Shown piece after piece: positions 39,201 to 55,400 of a stretch of DNA of 64,000 bases. The position numbers and the translations under genes are program-made. The notes under the pieces were generated by a model. That model saw nothing but the letters and a program-made list of their open reading frames with translations. It did no database searches and had not been told where the DNA came from. Numbering within the stretch: position 1 is the stretch's first letter; every line of letters begins with the position of its first letter. The stretch is from Chamaelirium japonicum (Eukaryota > Streptophyta > Magnoliopsida > Liliales > Melanthiaceae), in the NCBI GenBank assembly GCA_947650365.1, contig OX393553.1, forward strand, positions 69,800,463 to 69,864,462, in the 5' to 3' direction.

Positions 39201-41500
39201 ACCTATTCATACCTGCCCATACCCACTCATACACATCCTAATCTATACATACTCACTCATACCCACCCCTACCTACTACCATCCAACTATACCCACTTAT
39301 ACCTACTCATACCCACCAAATCCTATCTTTATATAGCCATAACCATTTATACCCATCTATACATACCGAAACCCACCAATACCGGCTCAAATCCAGCTTT
39401 ACCCATAGATACACCCCCATACCCACCACAACCCACGTCTATGAATTGAAACTTACCCATACCTACCCGAACCTACCAAAACCCTCCCAAACTAACCCAA
39501 ACCAACTCATACCCATCCAACCCAACCATAATAACTCATACCTACTCTCACCCTATCCATACACCATCCAACTCATTCATACCTACTCGTACCCATCTAT
39601 ACCTACCTATATGCACCCTATCTACCTAACCATATATATACCAACCCCAACCTACTTATACCCAACACAACCAACCCATACCTATCGTTATTTATCTAAA
39701 CCAACCCATACTTACCACTACTTATCTATACCTGCCTCGATCGACCTATGCCTATCTATACCCACCCCAACGTACCCATATGCACTCATACCCTCTTATA
39801 TGTATCCTACCCACTATACCAACCAATACCTATGCCCACTCACCCAGACCTACCCTCAATCACCAAAACCTACATATACCTACCCCAACCAGCTCATACC
39901 AATATCGACCCACTCATACCTGCCCCAACCCATTCATACCCACTCATACCTACCCATTTCTAGCTTTATACATCCCCACCCCATCATACCCCCCTATATC
40001 CACCTCATACCCACCTTCATCCTATCCTTATATAGTCCAACTAATTTATACTCACCCGCACCCATCTATACCCACCCACCTAATCATATGTATATAAACC
40101 CCAACCCACTCATACCTAACACAACCCACCTATACTTACTGTTATCTATCCAAACACACATATACCCACGCCTTCTTATCTATACCCACCTTGACCTACC
40201 TATGTCCATCTATACCCACCCCAACCTACCCATACATACTCATACCCACCTATATATATCCTACCTACCATACCAATATTACCCACTACTACTCACCCAA
40301 ACCCACCCTCAACTACCAAAACCCACTCATACCTACTCCAACCTGCTCATTCCAACCTTGACCCACTCATACCCACCGCAACCCACTCATACCTACCTAT
40401 ACCTACGCTTTCCTAAATTTATACATCCCCACCCTACCATACCCCCCCATATCAACTTTATACCCCCTTATTCTACCCCATACCCACCTCAACCAACCAC
40501 CCACCTAACCACACTTACCTATTCATACCTCCTACCCTTACTTACTTGTACCCACCTATACCCATCCCCAAATATACATACCCACCCTTCTGTGCCACAC
40601 ATACATATAATCACCCATACACATCCTCACCCACTGAAACTTACACATACCTACCCAAAAAAATCCAATCCAATCTATACCCATTCATACCCGCCCATAC
40701 ATACTCATACCCATCCTAATCCATGCATACTTACTCATACCCACGCCTACCTACCACCATCCATCTATACCCATTTATACCTACTCATACCCACCAAATC
40801 CTATTTTTATATATCTATACTCATTTAAACCTACCTAGACACAAAGAAACCCACCAATGCCAGCTCAAATCCACCTTTACCTATAGATACACCCCCATAC
40901 CAACCACAATTCACACCCATCAACTGAAACTTACCCATACTTAACCAAACTCACCTAAACCTACCTAAACCAACTCATACCCATCCAACCCACCTATAAC
41001 AGCTCATACCCACGCTCACCCTATCCATACCCAGTCTAACTCATTCATACCCACCCACACCCATCTATACCTACCCATATGCACCCCACCTACCTAACCA
41101 TATGTATACCAACCCCAATCTACTTATAACCAATACAACTCATCCATACCAATCGTCATCTATCCAAACCAACCCATACGTACCCCAACTTATCTATACC
41201 CACCTCGACCTACCTATGCCCATCTATACCTATCCTAACCTACCCATAAGTACTTATACCCACCTATATATATCCCTACCCACCATACCAACCAATACCC
41301 ACCCCCACTCACCAAGACCCACCCTCAACCACCAAAACCCACCCATACCTACCCCAACCCACTCATACCAACCTCAACCAACTCATACCAGCCCTAACCC
41401 ACTCATACCCACCCATGCCTCCTCCCACTCTTACTTACTTGTACCTACCCATACCCATCCCCACATACCTATACCCACTCTTATATGCCTATATATACAT
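36215..41500. repeat. Satellite block 2: mixed, rearranged monomers with short-type members
   Basis: Marker boxes are at about 37151, 38265, 39131, 40609 and 41503, so spacings vary widely (866-1,478 bp). Three members (near 38464, 39300 and 40775) have the short-type join CTATACCCACTTATACCTAC or its variant and the diagnostic ATCTTTACATAGCC form or a variant. Near 40010 a jump from the TATATCCACCT step back to the CCTTCATCCTATCC step adds a partial second copy of a monomer segment and lengthens the interval to 1,478 bp. Confidence 0.8.
38364..38423. repeat. 30-bp direct repeat (2 copies) inside a monomer
   Basis: TACCTATC followed by ATAATCCATGCAAAC at 38364 recurs as TACCTATCCTAATCCATGCA at 38394. 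The 30-bp step equals three decamers. Confidence 0.75.
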
Positions 41501-44500
41501 ATAATCACCCATACCCATCCTCACCCACTGAAACTCACATGCACCTACCCAAAATAACCCAATCCATACCATTCATACCCGCCCATACACACTCATACCC
41601 ATCCTAATCCATGCATACTCACTCATACCCTCCCATACCCAGCATAATCCATCTATAACCACTAATATCTACCCCTATCTACCCTTATTCACCCATACCA
41701 CGCCCACCCCTCATACCTATCCATACCAATACAAACTCATTACTACCCCTTTATACCTACCCATACCCATTCTTCCCACCACTATCCTCCAATAATACCC
41801 ATAACCATACTTACCCACCGAAACTCACCCACACAAATCCAAAACTACCTATACCCTCCCTTACCCACTTATACCTACTCATACCTACCAAATCCCATTT
41901 GTATATAGCCATACCAATTTATACCCACCCATACACACTGAAACCCATCTCTATTGGCTCAAATCCACCTTTACTTATAAATACACCCCCATACCCATAA
42001 TAACCCACACCCATCAATTGAAACTTACCCATACCTACCAGAACCTACCCAAACCAACTCATACCTATCCAACCCGCCAATACCAACTCATACCCATCCC
42101 CACCCTACCCATACCGTGTCCAACTCATTCATACCCACCCACACCTATCTATATCCACCTATATGCACCCCACTCACCTAACCATATGTATATCAACCCC
42201 GACCCACTCATACCCTACACAACCCACCCATACTTATCGTTATCTATCCAAACCAACCCATACCGACCCCTATATGCCCATACATATATATAATCACCCA
42301 TACCCATCCTCACCCACTGAAATTTATATATACCTACCCAAAAAAACCCAATTCAATCCATACCCATTCATATTCGCCCATACACACTCATACCCATCAT
42401 AATCCATGCATACTCACTCATACCCACCCATACCCACCATCATCTATCTATACCCATTAATATCTACCCATATCAACCCCCATTCAATAAAACCACGCCC
42501 ACTCCTCATACCTATCTATGCCAATAGAAACCCATTTCTACCACTTCATACCTACCCATATTTATTTTTACCTACCCCTATCCTCTATACATACCCATAC
42601 TCATACTTAACCACCGAAACTCACCCATATCGCTCCGAAACTATATATACCCTCCCATACCCACTTATACCTACTCATACATACCAAATCCCATTTGTAC
42701 ATAGCCATACCCATTTATATCCACCCATACACAGCGAAACCTACCTATTCCGGCTCAAATCCATCTTTGCCCACAAATATACCCCCATACCAACCACAAC
42801 CTATATCCATCAACAAAAACTTACCCATACCTACCCGAACCCACCTAAACCCGCCCATACCAACCTAAACCAACTTATACCCATCCAACCCACCCATAAC
42901 AACTTATACCCACTCATACCCTACCCATACCCTGTCCAACTTATTCATATCCATCTGCACCCATCAATACCCATATATATGTACTCCACGTACCTAACCA
43001 TATGTATACCAACCCCAACCCACTTATACCCAACATAACCCATTCATATCTATCGTCATATATTTAAACCCATATATACCTACCTTTACTTATCTATACC
43101 CACCTTGACCTACCTATGCCAATATATACCCATGCCTACCTACCCATACATACTCATACCCAACTATATGTATCCCTACCTACCATACTAACAAATACCA
43201 ACCCTCACTCATCCAGACCCACCCACAACTACCAAAACCCACCCATACATACCCCAACCCGCTCATACCAAGCTTGACCCACTCATAACCGCCCCAACCC
43301 ACACATACCCACCCATACCTACCCTTTCCTAGCTTTATACATCCCCACCCTACCATACCCCCTATATCCACCTTATACCCCCCATTCTATCCCATACCCA
43401 CGTTAAACTAATACCCACCCAGCCATACTTACCCATTCATACCTCCTCCCACCCTTACTTACTTGTACCCACCTATACGCATCCCCACATACCCATACCC
43501 ACGCCTAAATGCCCATACATATATAGAATCGCCCATACCCATCCTCACCCATTGAAACTCATATATACCCACCTAAAAAAACCCAAACCAATCCATACCC
43601 ATTTATACCCACTCATACACACTCATACCTATCTTAATCCATGCATACTTACTAATACCCACCTATACTCACCACCATCCATCTATACCCAATAATATCT
43701 ACCCCTACCTACCCTCATTCACCCATACTATGCCCAGCCACCGCCCAAACCTATCCATACCAATATAAACCCATTACTACCCCTTCATACCTACCCATAC
43801 CTATTCTTACCCACTATCATCCTCCACATATACCCATACCCATACTTACTCACTGGAACTCACCCATATAGATCCGAAACTACCTGTACCCTCCCATACC
43901 CTCTTATACCTACACATACCCACCAAATCCCATCTGTATATAGCCATACCCAATTATACCAACCCATACACATCGAAACGCACCTATGCTGGCTCAAATT
44001 TACCTTTACCCACAGATATGCCCCCATACCTACCACAACCTATGCCCATTAACTGAAACTTACCCATACTTACCCGAACCCACCTAATCCAACTCAAAAG
44101 AACTCATACCCATCTAACCCACCCATAACAACTCATACCCTCTATCACCCTATACATACCTAGTCCAACTCATTCATACCTACCCGTACCCATCTGTACT
44201 TACCCATATGCACCCCATCCACCTGACCATATGTATACCAACCCCAACCAACTTATACCTAACACAACCCAACCATACCTATTGTCATCTATCCAAACCC
44301 ACCTATACCTATCCCTACTTATCTGTACCCACCTCGACCCACCTATGCCCATCTATACCCACCCCAACCTACCCATATGTACTCATACCCATATATATAT
44401 CCCTACCTACTATACCAACCAATACCCATCCCCGCTCACCCAGACCCACCCTCAACCACCAATACCTACCCCAACCCGCTCTTACCAACCTCGACCCACT

Positions 44501-47500
44501 CATACCAGCCCCAACCCACTCATACACACTCATACCTATCTTTTTCTAGTTTTATACATCCTAACCCTACCATACCCTTCCCATATCCACTTTATACCCA
44601 CTATTTTACCCTATACCTATCTTAAACTAACACCCACCTAGCCATACTTACCCATTCATACCTCCTCCCATCCTAACTCACTTGTACCCACCCATACCCA
44701 TCCCCACGTACCTATACCCACCACTATATGCCCATACATATATATAATCACCCATACCCATTCTCACCCACTGAAACTCATACTTGCCTATCCAAAAAAA
44801 CCCAATCAAATCCATACCTATTCATACCCGCCTATACACACTTATACTTATCATAATCCATACTTACTCACTCATACCCATACATACCCACCACCATCCC
44901 ATCTATACACACTAATATCAACCCCTATCTATCCTCATTCACCTATACCATGCCTACTCCCTATACCTATCCATACCAATACAAACCTATTATTACCCTT
45001 TTATACCTACCTATCCCTATTCTTACCCACCCACATCCTTCATATATACGCATACCCATACTTACCCATTGAAACTTACCTATACAGCTTCAAAACTACC
45101 TATATCCTCCCATACCAACTTATACTTCCTCATACCCACCAAATCCTATTTGTATATAGCCATACCCATTTATACCCACCCATGCATAATGAAACCCACC
45201 TATACCGGCTCAGATCCACTTTTACCTATAGATACACCCCCATACCTACCATAAACCATGCCCATCAACTAAAACTTACCAATACCTACCAGAACCCACC
45301 TAAACCATCCCAAACCAACTCACACCCATCTAACCTACCCATAATAACTCTTACCCACCCTCATCAATCCCATACCCAGTCCAACTCATTCATACCCTTA
45401 CGTACCCATCTATACCGACCTATATACACCCTACCCATCTAAGCATATGTATACCAACCCAAACCCACTCATACCCCAAACAACCCACCCGTACCTATCA
45501 TTATCTATCCAAACCCACCTATACCATACCTACCCATACCTATGCCCATCTATACCTACCCCAACCTACCCATATACACTTATACCCACCTATATGTATC
45601 CTTACCCACCATACTAACCAATACCTACCCCTACTCACCCAGACCCACCCTTAACTACCAAAACCTACCCATACCTACCCCAACCCGCTCATACCAACCT
45701 CGACCTACTTATACCCGCTACAACCTATTTATACCTACCCATACCAGCCCTTTCCTAGCTTTATACATCCCCACCCTACCATACCCCCTTATATCCACCT
45801 TATACCCCCCATTCTACCCCATACCCACTTCAAACTAACACCCACCCAGCCACACTTACGCATTCATACCTCCCCCCACCCTTACTTACTTGTACCCACC
45901 CATATCCATCCCCACATACCTTACCCACCCCTATATGCCCATACATACATATAATCACCCATACCCATCCTTACCCACTGAAACTCATAAATACATACCC
46001 AAAAAAACCCAATCCAATCTATACCTATTTATACCCTCCCATACACACTCATACCTATCCTAATCCCTACATACTCACTCATACCCACCAATAACCACCA
46101 GCATGCATCTATTCATACAAAAATCTACCCTTACCTATACTCATTCACCTATACCATGCCTAACCCCCTTACCTATCTATACCGATACAAAGCTATTACT
46201 ACCCCTTCATACCTGCCCATACCCATTCTTACCCAACCCCATCCTCCACACATACCCATACCCATATTTACCTACCGTAACTCACCCATACAGCTTCGAA
46301 ACTACCTATACCCTCTCATATCCACTTATACTGAGTCATACCCACCAAATCCTATTTGTACATAGCCATACCCATTCATACCAACCTATATACACCGAAA
46401 CCAACCCATGCCGACTCAAATCTACCTTTACTTATAGATAATCCCCTATACCTACCAAAACCCACACCCATCAAATGAAACTTACCCATACGTACCCGAA
46501 CCTACCTAAACCTACCCAAACCAACCCAAACCAACTCATACCTATCCAACCTACCCATAACAACTTATACCCACCTTTACACTACCTATACCTAATTTAA
46601 CTTATTCATACCCACCCGTATCCATCTATACCAACCCATATGCTCCCTACCCACCTAACCATATATATACCAACCCCAAGCCATATATACCCAATACAAC
46701 CCATCCATACCTATCGTCATCTATCCAAACCCACCCATACCCATACATATCTCCTCCCATCTTTACTTATTTGTACCCACCCATACCCAACCCACATACC
46801 CATGGCCCTATATGCCCATACATATATATAATCACCCATACCCATCCTTACCCATAAAAACTCACACATACATACCTAAAAAAACCAAATTCAATCTATA
46901 CCTATTCATACCCGCCCATACACACTCATACACATCCTAGTCCATGCATACTCACTTATACCTACCCATACCCACCACCATCTATTTAACCCACTAATAT
47001 CTACCCCTATTTTCCCCCATTCACTTATACCACGCCCACCCCCAAACCTATCAATACATTACAAACCCTTTACTACCTCTTCATACCTACTCATACCTAT
47101 TGTTACCCACCCCCATCCTTCATACATACCCATACCCATACTTACACACCGAAACATACCCATACAGCTCTAAAACTACATATACCCTCATATACCCACT
47201 TATACCGACTCATACCCACCAAATCCTATTTGTACATAGCCATACCCATTTAGACCCACCCAAAAATAATGAAACCTACCTATACCGGCTCAATTCCACC
47301 TTTACCTATAGATACACCCCCATACCAACCACAACACACGCCCATCAACTAAAACTTACCCATACCTACCCGAACCCACCTAAACCCACCGAAACCAACC
47401 CAAACCAACTCATACTCATCCAACCCGCCCATAACAACTCATACCTACCCTCACCCTACCCATACCTAGTCCAACTCATTTATACCCACCCGTACCCATC

Positions 47501-50500
47501 TATACCCACCTATATCTACCCACCCAACTAACTATATATATACCGACCCCAACCCACTCATACCTAATACGACCCACTCATATTTATCGTTATCTATCCA
47601 AACACACATATACCCACCCTTACTTATCTATACCGACCTCGAGCTACCTATGCCCATCTATACCTATCCCAACCTACTCATACATACTCATACCTACCTA
47701 TATGTATTCCTACCCCCTATACTAACCAGTATCCACGCCCACTCACCCAGACCCACCTTTAACTACCAAAACCAACCCAAACCTACCCCAACCTGCTTAT
47801 ACCAACTTCGATCCACTCATACCCGCCCCAACCTACTAATACCTACCCTTTTCTAGCTTAATATATCTCCATCCCACCATACCCCCTATATCCACCTTAT
47901 ACCCCCATTCTACCCCATACCCACTTCAAACCAATACCCACCCAGCTATACTTACCCATTCATACCTCCTTCCATCCTTACTTACTTGTACCCGCCTATA
48001 CTCATCCCCACATATCCATACCCACCCCTATATGTCTATACATATATATAATTTTCCATACCTATCCTCACCCTCTAAAACTCATACAGACCTACCCAAA
48101 AAAACCTAATATAATACATACCCATTCATACCAGCCCATACACACTTATATCAATCATAATCCATGCATACTCACTTATACCCACCCATATCTACTACCA
48201 CCCACCTATATCTACCCCTACCTATGCCCATTCACATATACCATGCCCACGCCCCATACCTACCCATACCAATACAAACCTATTACTACCTCTTTATACT
48301 TATTCTTACCTATCCCCAACCTCTACATATACCCATACCCATACTTACCCACCAAAACTTACCCATACAGATTTAAAATAACCTATACCCTCCCATACCC
48401 ACTTATACTTACTCATACCCACCAAATCCCATCTATATATAGCCATACCCATTTATACCCACCCATACACACCGAAACCCACCTTTACCCCTATATACAC
48501 CCCCTTACCGACCACAACCCATGCGCATCAATTAAACTTACCCATACCTACACTAACCCACATAAACCCACCCAAACCAACTCATACCCATCCAACCCAT
48601 CCATAACAACTCATATCTTCACCCTATCGATACCCAGTCCAACTCATTTATACCCACCTGTACCCATCTTTACCTACCTATATGTACCCCACCCACCTAA
48701 CCATATGTATACCAACCCCAACCAACTTATACCTATACAACCCAACCATACCTATCATCACCTATTCAAACCAAGCCATACCCCCCTACTTATCTATACC
48801 TACCTCGACCTACTTATACCTATCTATACCCACCCCAACCTACCCATACGTACTCATACCTACCTATATATATCCCTACCTACCATACCAACTAATACCC
48901 ACCCCCACTCACCCAGACCCACCCTCAACCACCAAATTCTACCCATACCTACCCTAACTAGCTCATACCAAACTCAACCTACGCATACCCGCCCCAACCA
49001 ACTCATACCCACTCATACCTATCCTTTCCTAGCTTTACATATCCCCACCCTACCATACCCCCCATATCCACTTTATACCTCCTATTCTCCCCCATACCCC
49101 CCCATATCTACTTGTAGCCACCCATACCCATCTCTACATACCCATACCCACCCTTATATGCCTATACATACATATAATTACCCATACCCATCCTCACCCT
49201 CTGAAATTTATACATACCTACCCAAAAAAGACCAATCCAATCCATACCCATTCATACTCGCACATACACACTAATACCCATCATAATCTATGTATACTAA
49301 CTTATATCCATTTATACCCACCACCATCTATTTATAACCACTAATATCTACCCCTATTTACCCCTATTCACCCATACTACACACACCCCCTATATATATC
49401 CATACTAATACAAACCCATTACTACCCCTTCATACCTACCCATACATATTTTTACCCACTTCTATCCTCTATACATACCCATACCCATACTAACCCACTG
49501 AAACTTACTCATACAGCTTTGAAACTACTTATACCTTCCTATATCCATTTATACCTACTCATACCCACAAAATCCCGTTTGTATATAGCCATACCTATTT
49601 ATACCCCCCCCATACATAATAAAACCCTCCAATATCGACTCAAATCAACCTTTACGCAAAGATAGACTCCTATATCCACAACAACCCATGCCCATCAACT
49701 GAAACTTACGTATACCTACCCGAACCCACCTAAACCTACCATAACCAACCCAAACCAACTCATACCCATCCAACCCACCCATAATAACTCATACCAACCC
49801 AACCCACTCATACCCAACATAACCCACTCAAATCTATCGTTATCTATCCATACCCACCCATACCCATCCCTATTTATCTATACTTAATCTTGACCTACCT
49901 ATGCCCATTTATACCTACCCCAATCTACCCATATATGCTCATACCAACCTCGACCCATTCATACCCACCCCAACTTACTCATACCCACCTATACGTACCC
50001 TTTCTTAGCTTTATATATCCCCACGCCACTATACCTCTATATATCCACCTTATATCTACCCCATACCCACCCCAAACCAATACCCACCCAACCATACTTA
50101 CCCATTCATACCTCCTCCTACCCTTACTTACTCATACCGATACATACTAATCCCTACATATATATACCAACCCCTAAATGCCCATACATACATATAATCA
50201 CCCATACCTATCCTCACCCACTGAAATTCATTTATACCTACCTAATAAAACCCAATCCAATCTATACCCATTCATACCCACCCATACACACTCATAATCA
50301 TCCTAATCCATGTATACTTACTCATACCCACCCATACCCACTACTATCCATCTATACCCACTAATATCTACCCCTACCAACCCCTATTCACCCATACCAT
50401 TCCCACCCGCCATACCGATCCATACCAATACAAACCCATTACTAGCCCTTCATACCTACCCTTACCAATTCTTACCCACCCCCATCCTCTATACATACCC

Positions 50501-52430
50501 AAACCCATACTTACCCATCGAAACTAACCCATACAGATCCGAAACTACCTATACACACTTATACCTGCTCATACCTACCAAATCCCATCTGTATACAACT
50601 ATACCCATTTACACCCACCCATACATATCGAAACCCATATATGCAGTCTTAAATCTACCTTTACTCACAAATACACCCCCATACCAGCCACAACCCATAT
50701 CCATCAACTAAAACTTACCCATACCTACCCAAACCTACCTAAACCCACCCAAACCAACCCAAACCAACTCATAACCATCCAACCCGCCCATAACAACTCA
50801 TACCCACCCTCACTTATCAATACCTACCTATGCCCATCTATACCCACCCCAACCTACCCATAAGTACTTGTACCTACCTATATGTATCCCTACCGACCAT
50901 ACCAACCAATACCTATCCCCACGTACCCAGACCCACCCTTAACCACCAATACCCCCCAACCCGCTCATACCAACCTCGACCAACTTATACCAGCCCCAAA
51001 CAACTAATACCTACCTTTTCATAGCTTTATACATCCCCACCCTACTATACCCCCCCATATCCACTTTATACCCCCTATTTTACCCTATACCCACCTCAAA
51101 CAAATATCCACCTAGACATACTTACTCATTTATACCTCCTTCCACCCTTACTTACTTGTACCTACCTATACCCATCCCTACATACCCAAACCCACCACTA
51201 TATACCCATACATATATATATCACCCACACCAATCCTCACCCATTGAAACTTAGACATATCTATCCAAAAAATCCCAATCTAATCCATACCTATTCATAC
51301 CCGCCCATACGCAGTCATACCCATTCTAATTCATGCATACTCACTCATATCCATCCATACCTACCACCATCCTTCTATACCCACTAATATCTACCCCAGT
51401 CACCCATACCTCGCCTACCCCCCATACCAATCCATACCAATTCAAACCCATTACTACCCCTTCATACCTATCCAAACCTATTCTTAGCCACCCCCATCCT
51501 CCATACATACCCATACCGATACTTACCTACCGAAATTCACCTATACAGCTCCGAAACTACCTATACCCTCCCATACCCAATTATACCTACTCATACCCAC
51601 CAAATCACATTTGTACATAGCCATACCCATTTATACCCATCTATATATAATGAAACCTACTTATGCCAGCTCAAATCTACCTTTACTCACAGATATATGC
51701 TTATACTCACTACAACCCATGCCCATCAACTGAAACTTACCTGTACCTAACCGAACCCACCTAAACCCACTTAAGCTAACGCAAACCAACTCATACCCAT
51801 CCAACCTACCAATAACAACTCATATCTACCCTCACCCTACTCATACAATGTCCAACTCATTCATACCCACCCGTACCCATCTATACATATCCATATATAC
51901 CATACCTACTTAACCATATATATACTAACCTCAACCCACTCATACCCAATACAACCCATCCATACCTATCCATACCCACCCTTAATTATCTTTACCCACC
52001 TTGACCTACCTATGCCAATCTATACCCACTCCAACCTACGCATACATACTCATACCGACCTATATATATCCCTACCCACTATATAAACTAATACCTACCC
52101 TCACTAACCTAGACCCACCCTCAACCACCAAAACCCACCCATACCTACCCCAACCAATTTATACAAACCTTGACCCATTCATACTAGCCCCAACCTACTT
52201 ATACCCACCATACCTACCCTTTCCTAGCTTTATAATCCCCACCACACTATACCCCCCCATATCCACTTTATACCCACCATTCAACCCTATACCCACCTCA
52301 TACCAATATCCACTAAGCCACACTTACCGATTCATACCTTCTCCTACCCTTACTTACTTGTACTTACCCATACCCATCCCCACATACCCATACCCACCCC
52401 TATATGCCCATACATATATATAATCACCCA
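41501..52430. repeat. Satellite block 3: long-type monomers, several with private deletions
   Basis: Marker boxes are at about 41503, 42292, 43528, 44746, 45953, 46830, 48050, 49176, 50196, 51220 and 52432. Spacings of about 1.2 kb alternate with shortened ones (789, 877, 1020, 1024), which come from different deletions: for example near 42265 and 46745 (loss toward the marker box), 49795 and 50815. Confidence 0.85.
52368..52402 (-). other. Representative G-quadruplex-type tract, repeated in most monomers
   Basis: Just before the marker box the plus strand has six C runs of three or four (CCCATACCCATCCCCACAT, then ACCCATACCCACCCC). The minus strand thus has six GGG/GGGG runs separated by loops of one to five bases, which meets the usual G3+N1-7 rule. 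Equivalent tracts lie at the same place in other monomers, for example around 8943-8977 and 38208-38244. Folding is inferred, not shown. Confidence 0.7.
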
Positions 52431-55400
52431 TACCCATCCTCACCCACTGAAACTCATACATACCTACCTAAAAAAACCCAATCTAATCCATACCTATTCA
52501 TACCTGCCCATACACACTAATACCCATCCTTATCCATACATACTCACTATACTCATCCTAATCTATGCATACAAACTCATACCAACCTCTACCTACCACT
52601 ATCAATCTATACCTACTAATACCTACTCATACCTACTAAATCTCATCTTTACATATCCATACCCATTTATACCACCTATATATATCGAAACCCACCAATG
52701 TCGACTCAATTTTAGTTTTACCGATAGAGACACCCCCATACCTACTACAACCCATATCTATCAACTGAAACTTACCCATACCTACCCGAACCCACCTAAA
52801 CCCACCCTAACTAACCCAAACCAACTCATACCTATCCAACCTACCCATGACAACTCATACCCACCCTAACCCTATCCATACCCAGTCCAACTCATTCATA
52901 CCTACCCGCACCTATTTATACCCACCCATATACACCCCACACACCTAACCATATGTATACCAACCCTAACCCACTCATACCCAACATAACCCACACATAC
53001 CTATCGTCATATATCCAAACCTACCCATACCTACCCTTACTTATCTATACCCACCTCGACCTACTTATACCCATCCCAACCTACACACAACTCATACCCA
53101 CCTATATATATCCCTACCCATTATACCAACTAGTACCCACCCCCACTCACCCAAATATACCCTCAACCAATAAAACTAACCCATACATACCCTAAACAGC
53201 TCATACCAACCTCGACCCACTCATACCTACCCTGACCCACTCATACCTGCCCAAACCCATTCATACTCACCCATACCTATACTTTCCTAGCTTTATACAT
53301 CCCCATGCCACCATACCCCCCTATATCTACCTTATACGCCCTATTTTACCCCATGCCCACCTCAAACCAATACTCACCCAGCTACACTTACACATTTATA
53401 CCTTATCCCACCCTTACTTACTTGTACACACCCATACCCATCCCCATATACCCATACCCACCCCTATATGCCCATGCATACATATAATCACCCATACCAA
53501 TCCGCACCCACTGAAACTCGTACATACCTACCCAAAAAACCTAATCCAATCCATACCCATTCATACCCGCCTATACATACTCATACCCATCCTAATCCAT
53601 ATATACTCACTCATACCTACCTCTACCTACCACCATCTATCTATACCCACTTATACCTACTTATACCCACCAAATCCCATCCTTACATAGCCATACGTAT
53701 TTATACTTACCCATACACACCAAAACCCACCAATGCCGGCTCAAATCTAGCTTTACCTATAGATACACTCCCATACCCACCACAACCTACATCCATCAAC
53801 TAAAACTTACCCATACCTACCTGAACCCACCAAAACCCACCCAAACTAACCCAAACCAACTCATACCCATCCAACCCAACCATAACAACTCATACCCACC
53901 CACCCTATCCATACCTTATCTAACTCATTCATATCTACCCGTACCTATCTATACCCACCCATATCTACCCTATCTACCTAACCATATATATACCAACCCC
54001 AACCCATTCATACCTAACATAACCCACCCATACCTATTGTCATCTATCAAAACCCACCCATACCTACCCCTATTTATCTATACCCACCTCAACGTACTTA
54101 TGCCCATCTATACTCACCCTAACCTAACCATACATACATATACCAACTTATAAGTATCCCTACCCACTATACCAATAAATAACTACCCCCACCCAGACCT
54201 ACCCTCAACCACCAAAACCTACCCATACCTACCCCAACCTGCTCATACCAATCTCGACCCACTCATACCTGACCCAACCCACTCATACCCACCAATACCT
54301 ATCATTTTCTAGCTTTATACATCCCCACCCCATCATACCCCCCTATATCCACCTTATACCCCCCATTCTACCCCATGCCCACTTTAAACCAATACCCACC
54401 CAGCCATACTTACCTATTTATATCTTCCCCGACCCTTACTTACTTGTATCCACCCATACCCATCCCCACATACCTATACCTACCCTTATATGCCCATGCA
54501 TACATATAATCACCCATACCCATCCCCACATACCCATACACACCCATATATGCCTATAAAATAATCACCCATACCCATCCTTACACACTAAAACTCACAC
54601 AAACCTACGCAAAAAAACCCAATCCAATCCATACCCATTCATACTTGCCTATACACACTCATACCCATCCTAATCCTTGCATACTCTCTCATACCGACCC
54701 CTACCTATGACAATCCATCGATACCTACTTATACCTACTCATACCCATCAAATTACATCTTTATATAGCCATACCCATTTATACCCACCCATACCCACCA
54801 CAACCCATGTCCATCAATTGAAACTTACCCATGCCTACCCGAACCCATATAGACCCACCCAAACTAACCCAAACCAACTCATACCCATCCAACCTATGCA
54901 TAAAGACTCATACCCACCCTTACCTAACCTATACCTAGTCTAACTCATTTATACCCACGCGTAGCCATCTATACCCACCCATATACACCCCACCCACCTA
55001 TCTATATGCATACCAACCCCAATCCATTCATATCCAATACAACCCACCCATACTTATCGTCATCTATCCAAACACACCCATACCCACCCCTACTTATCTA
55101 TACCCACCTCGACCTACCTATGCCCATCTATACCCACCCCAACTAACCCATACATACTCATATCCACTTATATGTATTTCTACCCACTATACGAACTAAT
55201 ACCCACCCCCACTCACCCAGACCCACCCTCAACCACCAAAACCCACCCATATCTACCCCAACCCACTCATACCAACCTCGACTTACTCATACCCGCCCCA
55301 ACCCATTCATACCCACCCATACCTACCCTTTCCTAGCTTTATACATCCCAAATGCACCATACCCCCCATATCCACTTTATACCCCGTATTTAACCCCATA

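Noticed and set aside
43180-43371. Minus-strand open frames rich in Gly, Trp and Val (also near 55747, 56464, 57057, 57590, 58833, 59521 and 63719)
   Set aside because: These are the complementary reading of the same satellite (GGGTATGGG-type text) and recur at equivalent monomer positions; no domain or codon pattern supports coding.
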